This document shows, piece by piece, positions 18,966 through 27,945 of a stretch of 64,000 nt of DNA (the stretch's first letter is position 1; every line of letters starts with the position of its first letter). The stretch lies in assembly GCF_001523745.2 (NCBI RefSeq), contig NZ_CP013387.1, positions 2,418,001 to 2,482,000 on the forward strand, in the 5' to 3' direction. The notes beneath the pieces are model-generated. The model saw only the letters and a list, made by a program, of their open reading frames with translations. It did no database searches and was not told the origin of the DNA. A program made the translations under genes and the position numbers. This DNA is from Burkholderia mayonis (GTDB lineage Bacteria; Pseudomonadota; Gammaproteobacteria; Burkholderiales; Burkholderiaceae).

Positions 18966-19017
18966 TGCCGCGTACCGGCATCGTGCGAATGCAACCGCCT
19001 TCATCGAAATCGGCACG

Positions 19018-19455
19018 CTATTCGGCGTGCGGCTCATAGATGACGACGGGGCATTGCATGCAAGCGGCGCTCGCGTGCTGCGCATACCACCTGCATGTGC
19101 TTCGGATGCCGCATTTCGGCAGTCCTTCTTCCGGCGGCGAAAGCACGGCCGGCTGGTTCACGATCGCGTCGGCGAGTCCGCAACGATGTCCGGTCCACTG
19201 CGCGCATTTTCCGCCCAGGCATGGGCCGAGAAATCGAACGCGGTTTTCGACCGGAACGCCGTTTGCACGGAGTCCGTCGAGCAATTCGCGGCTGATCGGG
19301 ATTTTCGGGCTGATATAGGCGACGGTCCCGCTGTCCATCACCGCACCCAGCACTGCCGACGCCGACTCGGCCGGCGCACTCGGACAGGTGCCGAGCGAAG
19401 CTTCGCCCGCATCGGCCCAAGCCGCGCCAGCGGAGTTTCCTCCAGCCGGCGTCAT
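19018..19455 (-). CDS. Cysteine-rich protein of unknown function
   Basis: The gene encodes 145 residues. The first 40 are Ala/Ser/Gly-rich. The rest carries an ordered cysteine set: CX4CX7C (CLGGKC...RC), then after about 23 residues CX5CX10CX2C ending in MQCP. Spacing of this kind fits an iron-sulfur or zinc site, which is an inference. I do not recognise the family with confidence. The ATG at 19455 has a GGAGAG ribosome-binding site and comes one base after the stop of the preceding small gene, so the two are translationally coupled and probably act together. There is no signal peptide, so a cytoplasmic location is expected. Confidence 0.7.
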   Translation of the reverse strand: MTPAGGNSAGAAWADAGEASLGTCPSAPAESASAVLGAVMDSGTVAYISPKIPISRELLDGLRANGVPVENRVRFLGPCLGGKCAQWTGHRCGLADAIVNQPAVLSPPEEGLPKCGIRSTCRWYAQHASAACMQCPVVIYEPHAE

Positions 19456-19456
19456 C

Positions 19457-19693
19457 TCACTCTCCGATCTGCTCTTGTTCGGCGACTCTGAGCAAACGCT
19501 CCGCTGCCTCGGCCAGGATGAGCCTTCCGCCGTTCGGCAAGACCACGTTCCACGCCGGCCCCTTGATCTGCGTGGAATTTTCGCCGACGAGCGCGGTGAG
19601 CAGCGCGATGTTCAGATGCGCGGACGCGTGCGCGATTTGTCTCCCGTCCAACGCCGCGCCGGACACTGTGATCTTGAATTCGGTTGGTTTCAT
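19457..19693 (-). CDS. Small protein of unknown function, partner of the cysteine-rich protein
   Basis: This is a 78-residue acidic/amphipathic protein without cysteines, signal peptide or membrane segment. The middle (GPAWNVVLPNGGRLILAEAA) looks like a beta-rich small domain. The ATG at 19693 has a strong GGAGACAACC ribosome-binding context; a GTG four codons upstream would lie inside that site and is less likely. It ends where the cysteine-rich gene begins. I do not recognise a family. The coupled layout suggests a two-component unit such as a carrier or chaperone with a metalloprotein, but nothing here proves it. Confidence 0.65.
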   Translation of the reverse strand: MKPTEFKITVSGAALDGRQIAHASAHLNIALLTALVGENSTQIKGPAWNVVLPNGGRLILAEAAERLLRVAEQEQIGE

Positions 19694-19771
19694 GGTTGTC
19701 TCCACAGGCTATTTCAGTTGTTGATGACCTGCACCGGGGTACTTGGTTTTTTTGCGCCGCGTACCGGATTA

Positions 19772-19800
19772 AAGCTAGTGCATTGAAACTCACATGTCAA
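19772..19800 (-). promoter_or_regulatory. Sigma70-like promoter candidate for the small-gene pair
   Basis: On the minus strand TTGACA (19795-19800) is followed after 17 bases by TAGCTT (19772-19777). It lies about 80 bases upstream of the 78-residue gene in an AT-rich block. The -10 match is poor. Confidence 0.35.
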
Positions 19801-20383
19801 AAATCCATTCTTTACATGATAATTAGATAATCGAATTAAGTGATTGGATAATGCATCGACGGACTTCGGCCATGATCGGCACGCGCCCGCACCGCCTCTT
19901 CGCCGCATCGGCTTGTCGTGGTGCGCTCCGAACATATCGCCGACGAGAATCGGAATACGCTTCTGTCCGGTCATCCGGATATATGCGACTTGCAGGCTCG
20001 GCATCCAGGATTCGATGCTCGTTTTCGCATCGTCGACGTCTGATTTCAATCCTGTGCGTTGCGAGACGATGCGGCCGAGAAGCAATGCGCGACACTCGGG
20101 GTCCCGACAAAACGAGACGCGTAGGCGGTTGATCTTTTCGTTGTTTCACAAGCGAAGCGAACGCGGCATAACCGCCGCTCGACGACGCATCGCCGGCACC
20201 GGTGCGAACGCCGCGGTCATCGTCGAAACCACCGCGCCGGGCGCATTGCCCGGCGCGCACACCGGTCGGCGATTACGCCGCGCCTACCGGCGTCCGGTCC
20301 GCGCTGCTTCAATTCGCCGTTGCGTCGCGCGCTTCCGTGGAAACCGCGTGCGACTCGGGCACGCATCGCCGGCGCAGTTTGCG

Positions 20384-20418
20384 CAACGGGCAACGGGTAA
20401 CGGGTAACGAGTAACGGG
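20384..20418. repeat. Heptanucleotide tandem repeat (YAACGGG)n
   Basis: Five units in a row read CAACGGG, CAACGGG, TAACGGG, TAACGAG and TAACGGG, followed by a decayed sixth. The array is non-coding, 46 bases past the glmS stop. This is a likely VNTR locus. Confidence 0.85.
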
Positions 20419-20435
20419 CAATAGTCCGGAATCGG

Positions 20436-20444
20436 CGGCGCGAT
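20436..20444. other. Predicted attTn7 insertion point
   Basis: The glmS 3' end encodes the conserved [11 protein letters not shown] tail that is the TnsD target. Tn7 inserts about 25 bases past the stop codon, which falls here. No Tn7 element is present. The position is predicted from known Tn7 behaviour, not read from a motif. Confidence 0.5.
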
Positions 20445-20463
20445 GCCTCGTCGCACCAGCCCC

Positions 20464-22281
20464 CTACTCGACCGTCACCGATTTCGCCAGATTCCTCGGC
20501 TTGTCGATATCCGCCCCCCTGATGCACGCCGCGTGATACGCGAGCAGTTGCAACGGCACGACATGCAGGATCGGCGACAGCAATCCGTAGTAATCGGGCA
20601 TCCTCAAGACCGAAATCCCATTGCCGTTGTCGATCCGTGTGTCTGCATCGGCAAACACGTAAAGCTGCCCGCCGCGCGCGCGCACTTCCTGCATGTTCGA
20701 CTTGAGCTTCTCGAGCAGCGCGTCGTTCGGCGCGATCGTCGCGACCGGCATCGTCTGCGTCACGAGCGCGAGCGGCCCGTGTTTCAGCTCGCCCGCCGGA
20801 TACGCTTCCGCATGGATATACGAGATCTCCTTCAGCTTCAACGCGCCTTCGAGCGCGATCGGATAGTGGAGCCCGCGTCCGAGGAACAGCGCATTCTCGT
20901 GCTGGGCGAACTCGTCCGCCCAACCCGCGATCTGCGGCTCGAGCGCGAGCACGTCCTCGAGCGCGCCGGGCAGCCGGCGCAGTTGCTGCGAATAGCGCGC
21001 GAGCTGTGCGTCGTCGACGCAGCCGCGCATCCGCCCGAGCGTGGCCGCAAGGACGAACAGCGCGACGAGCTGCGTCGTGAACGCCTTCGTCGACGCGACG
21101 CCGATCTCCGGGCCCGCCCGCGTCAGGAAGCGCAACCCGGTCTGCCGCATCATCGCGCTCGTCGGCACGTTGCAGATCGCCAGCGTGTCGATGTGGCCGA
21201 GCGCCTGCGCATACTTCAGTGCGGCGAGCGTATCGGCCGTCTCGCCCGATTGCGATACGACGACGATCAGCGTGTTCGGCATCGCGACCGCGTCGCTGTA
21301 CCGGTACTCGCTCGCGATCTCGGCCTGCGCGGGTATCCGCGCGATCGTCTCGAGCCAGCGGCGCGCGGTCAGTCCCGCGTAGTGGCTCGTCCCGCACGCG
21401 AGAATCAGCACGTTGTCGATCTGCTCGAACGCACGCCGCGCGTCATGGCCGAACACCGCCGGATCGAAGAGCCCGGCGTCGGGAATCGTCGCGGCCACCG
21501 CGCGCGGCTGCTCGTAGATCTCTTTCTGCATGAAGTGCCGATAATCGCCGAGCTCCACGGCGCCCTGCGTCGACGACACGGTCTGCACCGCGCGCGCGAC
21601 CGGCGTGCCGTTGCGATCGACGATCCGCGCACCGTCCGGCGTCAGCTCGACGATGTCGCCTTCGTCGAGAAAAATGAACTGATCGGTGATGCCGGCGAGC
21701 GCGAGCGCGTCCGATGCGAGAAAGCACTCGCCGTCCTTCAGCCCGACGACGAGCGGCGAGCCGACGCGCGCGCCGATCAGCCGGTTCGGCTCGGTCTTGC
21801 TGAACACGGCGATCGCGTATGCGCCGCGCAATTGCAACGTCGCGTCGCGAACCGCGGACAGCAGGTCGCCGCGATACTTGCTGTGAATCAGATGCGCGAC
21901 GACTTCGGTGTCGGTCTGTCCGTCGAACTCGTAATGCTGCTCGGACAACTGCGAGCGCAGCGCTTCGTGATTCTCGATGATGCCGTTGTGGACGAGCGCG
22001 ATGTGATCGCGCGAGAAGATCGGATGCGCGTTGCACGTCGCAGGCGCGCCGTGCGTCGCCCAGCGCGTGTGCGCGATCCCCGTGCTGCCGGTCAGCCCGG
22101 CCGTGCGCACGTGCGCTTCGAGATCGGCGACGCGCGACACGCTGCGTTCACGTCGCGCGACGCCGTCGACCACGGTCGCGACGCCGCACGAATCGTAGCC
22201 GCGATATTCGAGGCGGCGTAAGCCTTCGATCAGAATCGGAACGATGTTCCGTTGCGCGACCGCGCCGACGATGCCACACAT
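20464..22281 (-). CDS. glmS: Glutamine-fructose-6-phosphate aminotransferase (isomerising)
   Basis: The protein has 605 residues, the usual GlmS length. It starts MCGIVGAV, exposing Cys1 of the mature protein as the glutaminase nucleophile, with the EYRGYDS motif shortly after. Two SIS sugar-isomerase domains follow, and the tail ends in KSVTVE. It makes glucosamine-6-phosphate, the first committed step to UDP-GlcNAc. A GGAGG ribosome-binding site precedes the ATG. The gene begins 43 bases after the last exopolysaccharide gene on the same strand, so here it looks like the terminal gene of that operon, probably a second copy that feeds amino sugar to the polymer. No upstream glmS ribozyme fold is evident. 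Confidence 0.95.
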   Translation of the reverse strand: MCGIVGAVAQRNIVPILIEGLRRLEYRGYDSCGVATVVDGVARRERSVSRVADLEAHVRTAGLTGSTGIAHTRWATHGAPATCNAHPIFSRDHIALVHNGIIENHEALRSQLSEQHYEFDGQTDTEVVAHLIHSKYRGDLLSAVRDATLQLRGAYAIAVFSKTEPNRLIGARVGSPLVVGLKDGECFLASDALALAGITDQFIFLDEGDIVELTPDGARIVDRNGTPVARAVQTVSSTQGAVELGDYRHFMQKEIYEQPRAVAATIPDAGLFDPAVFGHDARRAFEQIDNVLILACGTSHYAGLTARRWLETIARIPAQAEIASEYRYSDAVAMPNTLIVVVSQSGETADTLAALKYAQALGHIDTLAICNVPTSAMMRQTGLRFLTRAGPEIGVASTKAFTTQLVALFVLAATLGRMRGCVDDAQLARYSQQLRRLPGALEDVLALEPQIAGWADEFAQHENALFLGRGLHYPIALEGALKLKEISYIHAEAYPAGELKHGPLALVTQTMPVATIAPNDALLEKLKSNMQEVRARGGQLYVFADADTRIDNGNGISVLRMPDYYGLLSPILHVVPLQLLAYHAACIRGADIDKPRNLAKSVTVE

Positions 22282-22324
22282 GACTCGTTACCTCCGATGA
22301 CTTGCGATGCCTGCACGCGTCTTT

Positions 22325-23488
22325 TCATCGACGCAGCACGGCGGCGGCCGACGCCGTCGTGAACCCGCAGCGCGCGGGCGCGACCGGATCGGCCATCCTG
22401 CTTTCGAATGCCAGATAAAGCGCCTCCTCGAGTACGTTCCAGTGCGGACCGTGCCGATAGGGACCGGAACGCGCATGCCAGCACGCGACGGTGTTCCAGT
22501 CGTTCATCTTGTAAGCGATGAGCGCGATCAAGCCCCACGGATAGTCAGTGCCGGCGAGTTGCAGCCAGGTCTTGCCGTAGCGGTGCATCCATTGCGCGTA
22601 GATCGTCGCGTTCGATTGATCGGGCACGTGGATGCCCGACAGGATCGGAAAGATCTGCGCGACTTTCTCCGGGTAGAAGCTCGTGTCGTCGACCTGCTGC
22701 GTGCTCGCCCGGAAGCCCGATTGCGTGCCGCGCCAGAACACCTGCAGGATCGCGGCCGACAGCCGGTCGGCGCGATGACTCCACGGGCTCGCGTGCGCGT
22801 AGTCGGAGCGCCGGATGTAGTACGCGGCGAGCGCCTGCAGCGCACTGTGCACTTCGACGTTGTCCATCAGCAGCGCGACGTGCAGCGTCGGCGAGATCTG
22901 ATAGACGCCCGTGCGCTTGTCGAGCAGCGTGTCGAGATGCGCGCTCGCGCGCGCGAGGCTGCGCGCCCAATTCGCAGGCATGCCGTTCGGCGGCGCAAAG
23001 CGGACGAGCAACTCCATCCATGTCGCCATCATCGAGTCGTCGGCGTCGGCGTCCGCACAGGCGATGTATTGACTGTCCTTCACGCAAAAGCGGTCGAAGC
23101 CGCCGTCCGCGCGCTGGCGCGGCAGCAGCCACGCGATCCATGCGCGCGCGGCCTGGCGCGCGTCGAGTTGCGCATCGGCGGCGCCGAGGAGCGCCTTCGC
23201 GGCGAAATACGGATCGATGCCGGCGCCGTTCAGGCGCACGGTGATTGCGCCGTCGGGCCGCTGGTAGTAGCCGCTCAATTGCAACTCGGCGGCGTGCGCG
23301 CAAAGCGCGACGCCGCACATGGCAAGAGCTGCGACGCGCGATGCGCAGCGTAGCAGAAGGCGGGCCGCCGCGCATGTGCAAGCGGCCCCGACGAGCGCGG
23401 ACCGATTCATGATGTCGTGCGCTTCCGCGCGGTTGTGCTTCCGTGTCGTCGCCGGCGCGGCCGAAGCCGTGCCGGCGGCGTGTTGCAT
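22325..23488 (-). CDS. Exported protein of exopolysaccharide locus, six-hairpin glycosidase-like
   Basis: This is a 387-residue protein. The ATG at 23488 lies 8 bases after the preceding stop; an internal ATG at 23410 would start right before the hydrophobic signal sequence (cut near CAHA). The mature chain is Ala/Trp/Asp-rich and helical, with repeated segments such as WIAWLLPRQRADGGFDRF and ALLMDNVEVHSALQALAAYY. These resemble the toroidal six-hairpin fold of polysaccharide hydrolases and lyases. A periplasmic polymer-trimming enzyme, like those in other synthase-dependent systems, would fit. The fold call is from sequence feel only, and catalytic residues cannot be named with confidence. 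Confidence 0.6.
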   Translation of the reverse strand: MQHAAGTASAAPATTRKHNRAEAHDIMNRSALVGAACTCAAARLLLRCASRVAALAMCGVALCAHAAELQLSGYYQRPDGAITVRLNGAGIDPYFAAKALLGAADAQLDARQAARAWIAWLLPRQRADGGFDRFCVKDSQYIACADADADDSMMATWMELLVRFAPPNGMPANWARSLARASAHLDTLLDKRTGVYQISPTLHVALLMDNVEVHSALQALAAYYIRRSDYAHASPWSHRADRLSAAILQVFWRGTQSGFRASTQQVDDTSFYPEKVAQIFPILSGIHVPDQSNATIYAQWMHRYGKTWLQLAGTDYPWGLIALIAYKMNDWNTVACWHARSGPYRHGPHWNVLEEALYLAFESRMADPVAPARCGFTTASAAAVLRR

Positions 23489-23496
23489 GAGCTACA

Positions 23497-25626
23497 TCAC
23501 TGCAGCTTCGCGCTCGTGAACTTGAGGCTCGTGCCGGTGCCGGCGATCACGAGCCAGTTCGTCGCGTCGGTGCCGACGATAGTGGCCGCGCCTTGCGTGA
23601 CGACCGGCTGTGCATACGCCGCCTTCGGCAACAGCCACGTCATGTTCGCGAGGTTCGTCGGATGGCTCGCCGCGAATGCCCAGCTACCGCCCATGTCGGT
23701 CTCCGACCACGTAACGTTCAGACGCGAGCGGTCGAAGTTCGTGATGTCGCTCATCGTGTACCACGTGAACCGGCCGAGCAGCTTCAACGCGTTCGCCTGC
23801 GTGAAGATCGACGCCAGCACGGTCGGATAGAACGACGCACCGTACGGGTGCGCGTAGATCAGCCGGCTCGTCCGGTTCGCGACGACGAAGTTGATGAGGT
23901 TCGTATACCAGTTCGTGACGTCGGTGAGCGGCACGCCGTATTGCTGGAACTCCTCGAACGTCGCGTACTTGCCGAACGGCATCACCGGATATGACCACAG
24001 GCCCGGGTTCAGCAGCGCGCCGTTGCGATACGCGCGGGTCGGCTCGGAACCGGTGTGGCCAGTGAAGTAGTAGCCGTTGAAGCCGTTTGCTTCGAGCCAG
24101 TTCACAGACCAGGCCGGCGTGTTGCCTTCGGGCGCCGCGTATTCGACGTCGGGCTGCCCGGTCGCGGTCATCACGGCCTGATGGTTCATCACCAGATACT
24201 GCTGGAACGTGCTCTGGTTCGTCTCGCTCGCATACGCGCCCCAGTAGTCGTGTATCCATCCGCCGTGGCTGCCGATGTGGTGGCCCTTGCTGAGAAGGTA
24301 CTTGACGAGATTCAGCGCGGTCGAGTTGGAGTCGAGGTTGATGCCGTCGCCGTCGCCGAACGTCGCTTCGTCCGGGCCGGCGGTGAATACGATCGAGAAC
24401 GGGCCGTTCGTCCACACGCCGAGGCTCTTCAGATACATCGCCGGTTGGATCTGGTCTTCCGCGCAGAAGTGCCAGTTGAACACGAGTCCGGCCTTCGCCC
24501 CCGGTAAATTCGACAGTGACGGCAGCTTCAACAGGTTCGTGCCGAAGTAGCGCAGGTAGCCGTGGATCAGCATGCCGTCGGTCTGGCCGTCGAGGTACGC
24601 GAGCGGCAGGTTCACGAACAGCACGCCGCCGTTGCCGTACGTGTTGTAGCCGGACACGAGACCGAAGGTCGGCGACGTCAGGATCGTCGTGCCGGTATAC
24701 GTGCCTTGCGTGACGAAGCTCGGATACGTGAGGAAGCCGTACACGTAGCCCGAGATGCCTTCGAGCGTATCAGTCAGCGTGTTCGTCGTCGCGAGCAGCG
24801 TGTTCGCCGCGGTCGTCACGGCGGTCGCCAGCGAACTCGCGGTGTACGTGCCCGACTTGACCGGCTTGCCGGTGACGAAGCCCGTCAGCTTGGGCGCGGT
24901 CGACGTGAACGTGCCCTTGCCATTCTTCGGCAATGTGTAGCCGAACCACGCGCCGTGGTTGTAACCCTTCAGGCCGCCCGGGTTCGACGGGCTCGCGGAC
25001 AAGTACATCAGCGTGCCCGACGTGGCCGTGCTCGTCGCGCCGGCCGCCGTCGACAGCAGCGCGTTCGTCGTCGCAGTCGCCGACGTCGTCGTCCACGTCA
25101 TCGACTTGCCGGGCGGCACCTGGAGCGTGCGCAGCCAGCTGCTCATGCCGGTCACGTTGCCGAGGCCGATCATGTTGGCGCCGAGCTGGTCGTACAGTAC
25201 GTAGTCGACGCCGACCATCGAGCTGAAGCGCGATTTCGGAATCGGATAGAAGCCCGCCGAATTCAGCACGCCGAAGTCGTAGACGAGCAACACCTTGCCG
25301 CCGTTCAGCACGTAGTTCCGGATCGCGGTGACGAGCGTGTCGTCGGCGACCGTATGCACCTGGTCGGGCAGGATGAGCCCCGGATATTGCGACAGCGTCG
25401 CGCCCGCCTGCATGAACTGGCTGTCGGTCATCACCGTGATCTGCAACCCTTCCTCCTGTGCGCTGTCGAGCCAGGCGGACACCCTCGAGTCGGGCAGCGT
25501 GAGCGTATCCGGCACCAGCAACAGCAGTTGATTGGTGGCTGCCCGCGCACCGCCTGGGCTGAACGCGAACGCGAGCGCGAACAACGCGAACACGACTCGC
25601 AAGAATTTGCCTGACTTTGCAAACAT
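23497..25626 (-). CDS. Exported protein with deacetylase-like C-terminal domain (exopolysaccharide locus)
   Basis: The protein has 709 residues and a signal peptide cut after ARA (about residue 26). The N-terminal third resembles a glutamine-amidotransferase/ThuA-like Rossmann fold (a GGKVLLVYDFG strand-turn). Near 445-460, GHHIGSHGGWIHD recalls the metal-binding motif 2 of NodB/PelA-type polysaccharide deacetylases, although the second histidine is one residue further than usual. A late IYAHPYG may give another ligand. The combination recalls PelA, where a deacetylase works with other domains on the nascent polymer in the periplasm. The ATG at 25626 has a GGAG ribosome-binding site. De-N-acetylation of the exported polysaccharide is inferred. 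Confidence 0.7.
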   Translation of the reverse strand: MFAKSGKFLRVVFALFALAFAFSPGGARAATNQLLLLVPDTLTLPDSRVSAWLDSAQEEGLQITVMTDSQFMQAGATLSQYPGLILPDQVHTVADDTLVTAIRNYVLNGGKVLLVYDFGVLNSAGFYPIPKSRFSSMVGVDYVLYDQLGANMIGLGNVTGMSSWLRTLQVPPGKSMTWTTTSATATTNALLSTAAGATSTATSGTLMYLSASPSNPGGLKGYNHGAWFGYTLPKNGKGTFTSTAPKLTGFVTGKPVKSGTYTASSLATAVTTAANTLLATTNTLTDTLEGISGYVYGFLTYPSFVTQGTYTGTTILTSPTFGLVSGYNTYGNGGVLFVNLPLAYLDGQTDGMLIHGYLRYFGTNLLKLPSLSNLPGAKAGLVFNWHFCAEDQIQPAMYLKSLGVWTNGPFSIVFTAGPDEATFGDGDGINLDSNSTALNLVKYLLSKGHHIGSHGGWIHDYWGAYASETNQSTFQQYLVMNHQAVMTATGQPDVEYAAPEGNTPAWSVNWLEANGFNGYYFTGHTGSEPTRAYRNGALLNPGLWSYPVMPFGKYATFEEFQQYGVPLTDVTNWYTNLINFVVANRTSRLIYAHPYGASFYPTVLASIFTQANALKLLGRFTWYTMSDITNFDRSRLNVTWSETDMGGSWAFAASHPTNLANMTWLLPKAAYAQPVVTQGAATIVGTDATNWLVIAGTGTSLKFTSAKLQ

Positions 25627-25639
25627 AATGCGCTCCTCT

Positions 25640-25798
25640 CTACAGGGAAGGGCGGCTCGCGACCGGCCACGATGTGGCAGGCGCGCCGCCCGGCATGCCG
25701 GTTCCGACCTCGTAGATGTGATGGCCGCACTTCGCGCCGGCAAGCTGTCCGGCGTCCTCCGATGACAGCGTTGCCTCGTATTCGGCGTAGCACTGCAA
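25640..25798 (-). CDS. Possible 52-residue small protein ahead of the deacetylase-like gene
   Basis: A reading frame from a TTG at 25798 encodes 52 residues with balanced composition, including CYAEYEA and CGHHIYEVGTG, and high GC at third positions, unlike the arginine-rich shadow frames around it. A very purine-rich GGGGGAGGGGG stretch precedes the TTG. It ends 13 bases before the next gene. The rare start codon and lack of any known family keep this tentative; a decayed longer gene is also possible. Confidence 0.3.
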   Translation of the reverse strand: MQCYAEYEATLSSEDAGQLAGAKCGHHIYEVGTGMPGGAPATSWPVASRPSL

Positions 25799-25947
25799 TC
25801 CCCCTCCCCCGGTAGAAGCGAGCTCCGTGCCATTTGCTTCGGATGCCCGAACGATCTGGCTCTGCGATCGATCGTATGGATCACCTCTGACGAAATCGCG
25901 TGAAATCGTCTCAGCGCTGATACGGAGAGGTTTTTCTTTTCGGCCGC

Positions 25948-26739
25948 TCAGGGCGGCTTGCGCGTCAACGCGCCGCGCCAGCTCGCGCAATAGCTGTAAA
26001 GCGTGACGAGCAGTCCGATCAGGAGTGGCGCGCCGAGCACGAAATGGCAGAACGGCACGAGCAAGAGCGAGCCGTGATAGATCACGACCGCGTGCAGCAG
26101 CAGCACGAACGGCAGCGCCAGCACGAAATAGCCGAGCACGAGCAACGACGCAAACGCCTTCTGCGCGAACGAGAAATCGAGCGGATAGTAGAGCGCCGCC
26201 ATCAGCACCGGAATCAGTGCGATCGCCGCGGCGTTCATCACGAACACATCTCGCAAATGAAGCGACGCGTCGTACGGGAACGTGCCCGGCGTCGCCGCGC
26301 CGGACGCGGCCGAACCGTACATCGCCCAGAAATACAGGCAAATCGTCAGCTGCACGAACGCAGCGATCCGTAGCAGGTATGCAACGGGCAGCCATTTCGT
26401 CTGACGAACGAACGTGGCCGCGAAGCCCGCCGTGCAGACCGCGGCGGTCGCGAACAGCAGCGTGCCGCTCGGCATCCGCGCAACGAGATTGATCGACAGC
26501 AGCGGCACGCGCGGCGCCCGCGCCGGATAGCCGAGCACGACCGCGGTCAGCGACGGATCGAGCTGGCGCGCGCCCCATCCGACGACCGCACGCCAGTATC
26601 GCCACGCGTACGGCAGCGCGAGCCACAGCAGCGCGTACAGCGCAGGAGTGAGACAGGCAATCGACGCGAGCCAGCGCCGCGGATGCGAGTGCGTGCGCAG
26701 CGAGCGATCGGCGGACGGCGGGACGGGATCGATATCCAT
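25948..26739 (-). CDS. Inner-membrane protein of exopolysaccharide locus
   Basis: The gene encodes 263 residues with six or so hydrophobic helices (for example LTPALYALLWLALPYAW, YLLRIAAFVQLTICLYFWAM and YFVLALPFVLLLHAVV) and a short polar N-terminus. I recognise no enzyme motif. It sits between the outer-membrane-barrel gene (12-base gap) and the deacetylase-like gene, on the same strand as the GT2 synthase. The likely role is an accessory membrane component of polymer synthesis or export, by position only. Confidence 0.75.
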   Translation of the reverse strand: MDIDPVPPSADRSLRTHSHPRRWLASIACLTPALYALLWLALPYAWRYWRAVVGWGARQLDPSLTAVVLGYPARAPRVPLLSINLVARMPSGTLLFATAAVCTAGFAATFVRQTKWLPVAYLLRIAAFVQLTICLYFWAMYGSAASGAATPGTFPYDASLHLRDVFVMNAAAIALIPVLMAALYYPLDFSFAQKAFASLLVLGYFVLALPFVLLLHAVVIYHGSLLLVPFCHFVLGAPLLIGLLVTLYSYCASWRGALTRKPP

Positions 26740-26751
26740 GCGGCCCGCCCG

Positions 26752-27930
26752 TCACCATCGATAGAACACGCCAACTTCGCCGCCGAAACGCGAGTAGTAC
26801 GGGTTGTGGTAGTAATCGAACTCGACCTGCGTACCCCACTTGCGCGTGATCCAGTAGCGCCACTTCAGCGACATCTCGTGGCTGCGGAAATCGGTGATCT
26901 GTGCGTTGTTGCCGATCGCCTGATACGCCTCGCGGCCGAAACCGCCGCGCAGTACGATCACGCTCTTGCCGACTTCGCCGTACGTGACCGCGCCGTAATA
27001 CGCGGGCGCCTTCACCGAGCCCGGCGAGTCGACCGTATAGTTCCAGCCCGCCTCGAATATCCACTTCGGCAGCGCGTACCAGATCGCGCCGAGGTGATAG
27101 AGCTGGTCGCGGTGGCCGTTGCGGTTCCATGCATAGCCCGCGCCCGCCGACAGCACGAGCGAACGGTTCGAGAGCAGCTTGCGGTTGATCGACAGGTCGA
27201 CGCGCGCGCTCGGCAGGATCGTGCCGGACGTCGTGCCCGCAAAGCCGATGCCGCCGAACCAGTCGGGCCCCATGTCCTGGACGTAAGTGATCGCGCCGAG
27301 CTGCGTGGTCTCGCCGAAGCGGTGGAGCTGCGAGAGCTCGCCGATGACCGTGCGGCCGCCCGCCTGATAGAGGCCGCGCAGATGCACGCCGTACCAGTTG
27401 CCGTAGCCGTGCGTCAGATGCGCGGTCGAATACGCGAGCGACAGCTCCGTGTGCCGCTCCTGCGGCGCCTGGACATGCGTGACGATCGCCTCCGGCAGCG
27501 TCGGCTGGTTCTCCTGGCTCGGCGTGACCTCGGCGAGCGGCCAGCCGTCGGGCATTCCCTCCGAACCAACCTTCACGAGCGCCGTCTCGTCGAACTGACG
27601 CGGCACGATGACGAGCGGCGCAGCAGGCGGCGGCGCAAGCGGCGTCACGGGTTGCGTCACGGGTTGCGTCACGGGTTGCGTCATGGGCTGCGTCATGGGC
27701 TGCGGTGCCGGCTGCGGTGCCGGCTGCGATGCGGCCGCCGCCGCGATCGCGGCCGGCGCGGGAGATTCGGCCGACGCGGCAGCCGGCGGCGCGGGAAGTT
27801 CGGCGGAAGCCGCAGCCGGCGCATCGGTCGAGGCCGCGCGCGCAGGCGACGCGCCAAACGCGCAGACGCAGGCGAGCGCGAGCGCGGCGACGGGAACGGG
27901 CGGGCCGCATCGGCAACGAATCGCATGCAT
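26752..27930 (-). CDS. YaiO-like outer-membrane beta-barrel protein with Pro/Gln-rich linker
   Basis: This is a 392-residue exported protein with a signal peptide near residues 1-32. A low-complexity Ala/Pro/Gln/Thr linker follows, built from four-residue units (PVTQ, PMTQ, PAPQ) that reflect a 12-base DNA repeat at 27644-27727. The C-terminal 260 residues alternate aromatic and polar strands and end in FYRW, with the terminal aromatic typical of outer-membrane barrels; they resemble YaiO-family proteins. It would be the outer-membrane exit or anchoring component for the polysaccharide. A GAGGAGA ribosome-binding site precedes the ATG. The gene is followed 12 bases later by the membrane-protein gene. 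Confidence 0.8.
   Translation of the reverse strand: MHAIRCRCGPPVPVAALALACVCAFGASPARAASTDAPAAASAELPAPPAAASAESPAPAAIAAAAASQPAPQPAPQPMTQPMTQPVTQPVTQPVTPLAPPPAAPLVIVPRQFDETALVKVGSEGMPDGWPLAEVTPSQENQPTLPEAIVTHVQAPQERHTELSLAYSTAHLTHGYGNWYGVHLRGLYQAGGRTVIGELSQLHRFGETTQLGAITYVQDMGPDWFGGIGFAGTTSGTILPSARVDLSINRKLLSNRSLVLSAGAGYAWNRNGHRDQLYHLGAIWYALPKWIFEAGWNYTVDSPGSVKAPAYYGAVTYGEVGKSVIVLRGGFGREAYQAIGNNAQITDFRSHEMSLKWRYWITRKWGTQVEFDYYHNPYYSRFGGEVGVFYRW
27644..27727. repeat. Twelve-base in-frame tandem repeat in the YaiO-like gene
   Basis: Seven consecutive 12-mers occur: GTCACGGGTTGC three times, GTCATGGGCTGC twice and GGTGCCGGCTGC twice. Each unit adds four residues to the linker, so copy-number change lengthens the linker without shifting frame. 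Confidence 0.85.
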
Positions 27931-27945
27931 GTCGATCTCCTCTTT

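Larger units (their letters stand above)
18084..19017. other. Intergenic stretch of 934 bases upstream of the helicase-PLD gene
   Basis: No gene is supported. It contains the right copy of the imperfect direct repeat (18714-18905), a heptanucleotide tandem array (about 18924-18965) and a short ATCACGGAAAA duplication near 18580-18603. The promoter of the helicase-PLD gene must lie near its left end, where the sequence is AT-richer (18180-18220). Confidence 0.5.
19694..20463. other. Intergenic stretch of 770 bases between glmS and the small-gene pair
   Basis: It holds a promoter candidate for the small genes (19772-19800), an AT-rich block (about 19740-19860), a heptamer tandem array (20384-20418) and the predicted Tn7 insertion point next to glmS. 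I see no gene. Confidence 0.5.

Noticed and set aside
22282..22324. glmS ribozyme upstream of glmS
   Set aside because: The 43-base gap to the preceding gene is too short, and glmS ribozymes are a feature of Gram-positive bacteria.
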